A DNA stretch of 64,000 bases from contig PSMW01000003.1 of the NCBI GenBank assembly GCA_040290295.1, forward strand, positions 1 to 64,000. The letters are read 5' to 3'. The notes beneath the pieces were generated by a model, which was not told where the DNA came from, ran no database searches, and worked only from the letters and a program-made list of their open reading frames with translations. The stretch comes from CAADGV01 sp040290295. GTDB lineage: Bacteria > Bacteroidota > Ignavibacteria > UBA10030 > UBA6906. The translations under genes and the position numbers were made by a program. Below are positions 63,171 to 64,000 of this stretch, piece by piece; within the stretch, counting starts at the first letter, position 1; the number at the start of each line of letters is the position of its first letter.

Positions 63171-64000
63171 TTACGGCACGCGCACACGCACGCCCACACC
63201 GACCGAGCCTGTCGAATACTTCGCTCCTTCGAAGAGCAAGAGAATGTCCTCGGTCGCGAAATCGAGGTCGAATGTCCGGAAGTTGATCCCGAACCCGAAT
63301 GCGATGTGCGACCCTCCGTACCCGCCCAAGGCAACACCGGTGCGTATGGGAAGCCACGTCATGGGCTTATACTCAATCCCGAACGAAAAGCGCGGATCCT
63401 CTGTCAATGGCGAACGAGGACCTACCCCGCGCATGTACTCCAATGCGAACAGCAACTGTCCCTCGAACATCCCGCTGCCGCGGATTCTGTCGAACTGCGC
63501 GGCAACACCTACACGAAAGAGCCCGGGGAGTGTGCTGGTAAACGGCGAACCGCGTTGTGCCCCATCAGGAGTTTTCAATGCGCTGAAGACCTTCTTGAAC
63601 ACGTCAGGTTCCGTTGTGCTCACGAGTGAGTCGGAGGTTCGTTCCGCCACATCGCGCGTCCAACTGATCGAGCCGATGTTCATGAGACTGACGCCGATCG
63701 AAAGGAAATCGTCGATCCCACCCGCTATTCCGAAATCGAATCCAACGCCGTATCCGGCTGGGTCTTGGAAGAGATTGTCCAGAGGACGTGAGAGACTGTT
63801 CGTCATTGTCCATCGTGCGCGCCAAGCCACGTTGCCTGTCAATCTCCCATCGCCCGAGGTTCGCAATGAGGCATCACCGCTTTCGATTTCGTAGTAGCCG
63901 TACCCCTGAATCATCTTCACACTCACTCCGGCAGCAAGCCACTCCAAGAAGGGCGGCGGGGGAAGGAGTTGCCCGTAAGAAACGGCATACGACCGGGACC
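63171..64000 (-). CDS. Outer-membrane beta-barrel protein, PorV/DUF5723-like (5' part outside the window)
   Basis: At least 276 residues; the reading frame is open to the right edge (AVSYGQLLPPPP joins FLEWLAAGVSVK). Alternating strands with glycine and aromatic ends (GVGFDFGIAGG, SIGVSLMNIGS, RFSFGIEYKP, FGFGINFRTFDLDF) and a final strand ending VRVRVP indicate a barrel. It resembles PorV/PorQ or DUF5723 proteins, some of which work with T9SS. Its start and signal peptide are not visible. Confidence 0.78.
   Translation of the reverse strand, partial: SRSYAVSYGQLLPPPPFLEWLAAGVSVKMIQGYGYYEIESGDASLRTSGDGRLTGNVAWRARWTMTNSLSRPLDNLFQDPAGYGVGFDFGIAGGIDDFLSIGVSLMNIGSISWTRDVAERTSDSLVSTTEPDVFKKVFSALKTPDGAQRGSPFTSTLPGLFRVGVAAQFDRIRGSGMFEGQLLFALEYMRGVGPRSPLTEDPRFSFGIEYKPMTWLPIRTGVALGGYGGSHIAFGFGINFRTFDLDFATEDILLLFEGAKYSTGSVGVGVRVRVP

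Overview
The window reads as a draft chromosomal contig (one run of 141 N at 40088-40228) from a Gram-negative, non-photosynthetic-looking member of the Bacteroidota/Chlorobiota side of the FCB group, most likely Ignavibacteria/Kapabacteria-like. Reasons: an M1 peptidase carries the SQNYPNPFN...G-type C-terminal sorting domain of type IX secretion (T9SS) cargo, a 1133-residue lamin-tail-repeat protein ends in a FlgD-like APNPFSPDGDG domain, the primary sigma factor is the short form lacking region 1.1, and DUF5683-, DUF4199- and PorV/DUF5723-like proteins are present. This placement is inference; no rRNA gene is present.

Layout. 1-730: end of a small gene, a strong terminator, tRNA-Arg(TCT) and tRNA-Glu(TTC), then about 0.85 kb of repeat-rich intergenic DNA. 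1.6-7.6 kb: a GNAT acetyltransferase, three tandem paralogous stand-alone receiver proteins, the lamin-tail protein, and a fourth receiver in which the phospho-acceptor Asp is Asn. 7.6-27.8 kb, minus strand: S-adenosylmethionine cycle (metK, ahcY), a sugar-nucleotidyltransferase, spmA/spmB, DUF5683, ridA, parAB, fmt, def, an NlpC/P60 lipoprotein, rpoD, two EutN/CcmL microcompartment vertex proteins, a PIN/AbrB-like toxin-antitoxin pair, deoB, a GAF-GAF-degenerate-GGDEF protein, a Nudix hydrolase, ndk, sucD and a dihaem cytochrome c. 27.9-32.6 kb, minus: gatA, two tatA, purQ, purS, pssA and psd. 32.9-39.1 kb, mostly plus: a disrupted citrate synthase, the M1 peptidase, ArsC-like, DUF190, crcB and a GT4 glycosyltransferase. 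39.1-52.9 kb, minus: one long tightly packed run (SNF2 helicase, GT87, a hypothetical, PduO-type adenosyltransferase, M28 peptidase, DNA methyltransferase, ABC exporter, DUF4199, M14 carboxypeptidase). 53-64 kb: msrB, osmC, BNR-repeat, DUF456, pirin, pabBC, NTF2-like, aldo/keto reductase, hutH and hisS on minus, a divergent ClpS on plus, and a partial outer-membrane protein at the right edge.

The most unusual arrangement is 19.1-21.6 kb: deoB, an AbrB-like antitoxin and a PIN toxin overlap by 4 nt each and lead, after small gaps, into two bacterial-microcompartment pentamer genes and then rpoD. No BMC hexamer or encapsulated enzyme is visible in the window. Other points to check are the degenerate signalling domains (receiver N61, GGDEF lost to ENTTL, PIN D to N, ClpS ligand residues lost), a lysine-rich tail on SucD, a nested stem in the leader of the GGDEF-like gene, and four otherwise well conserved genes broken by single events (gltA, GT87, BNR protein, aldo/keto reductase). 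With the N gap, these breaks suggest base-level assembly error as much as true pseudogenes.
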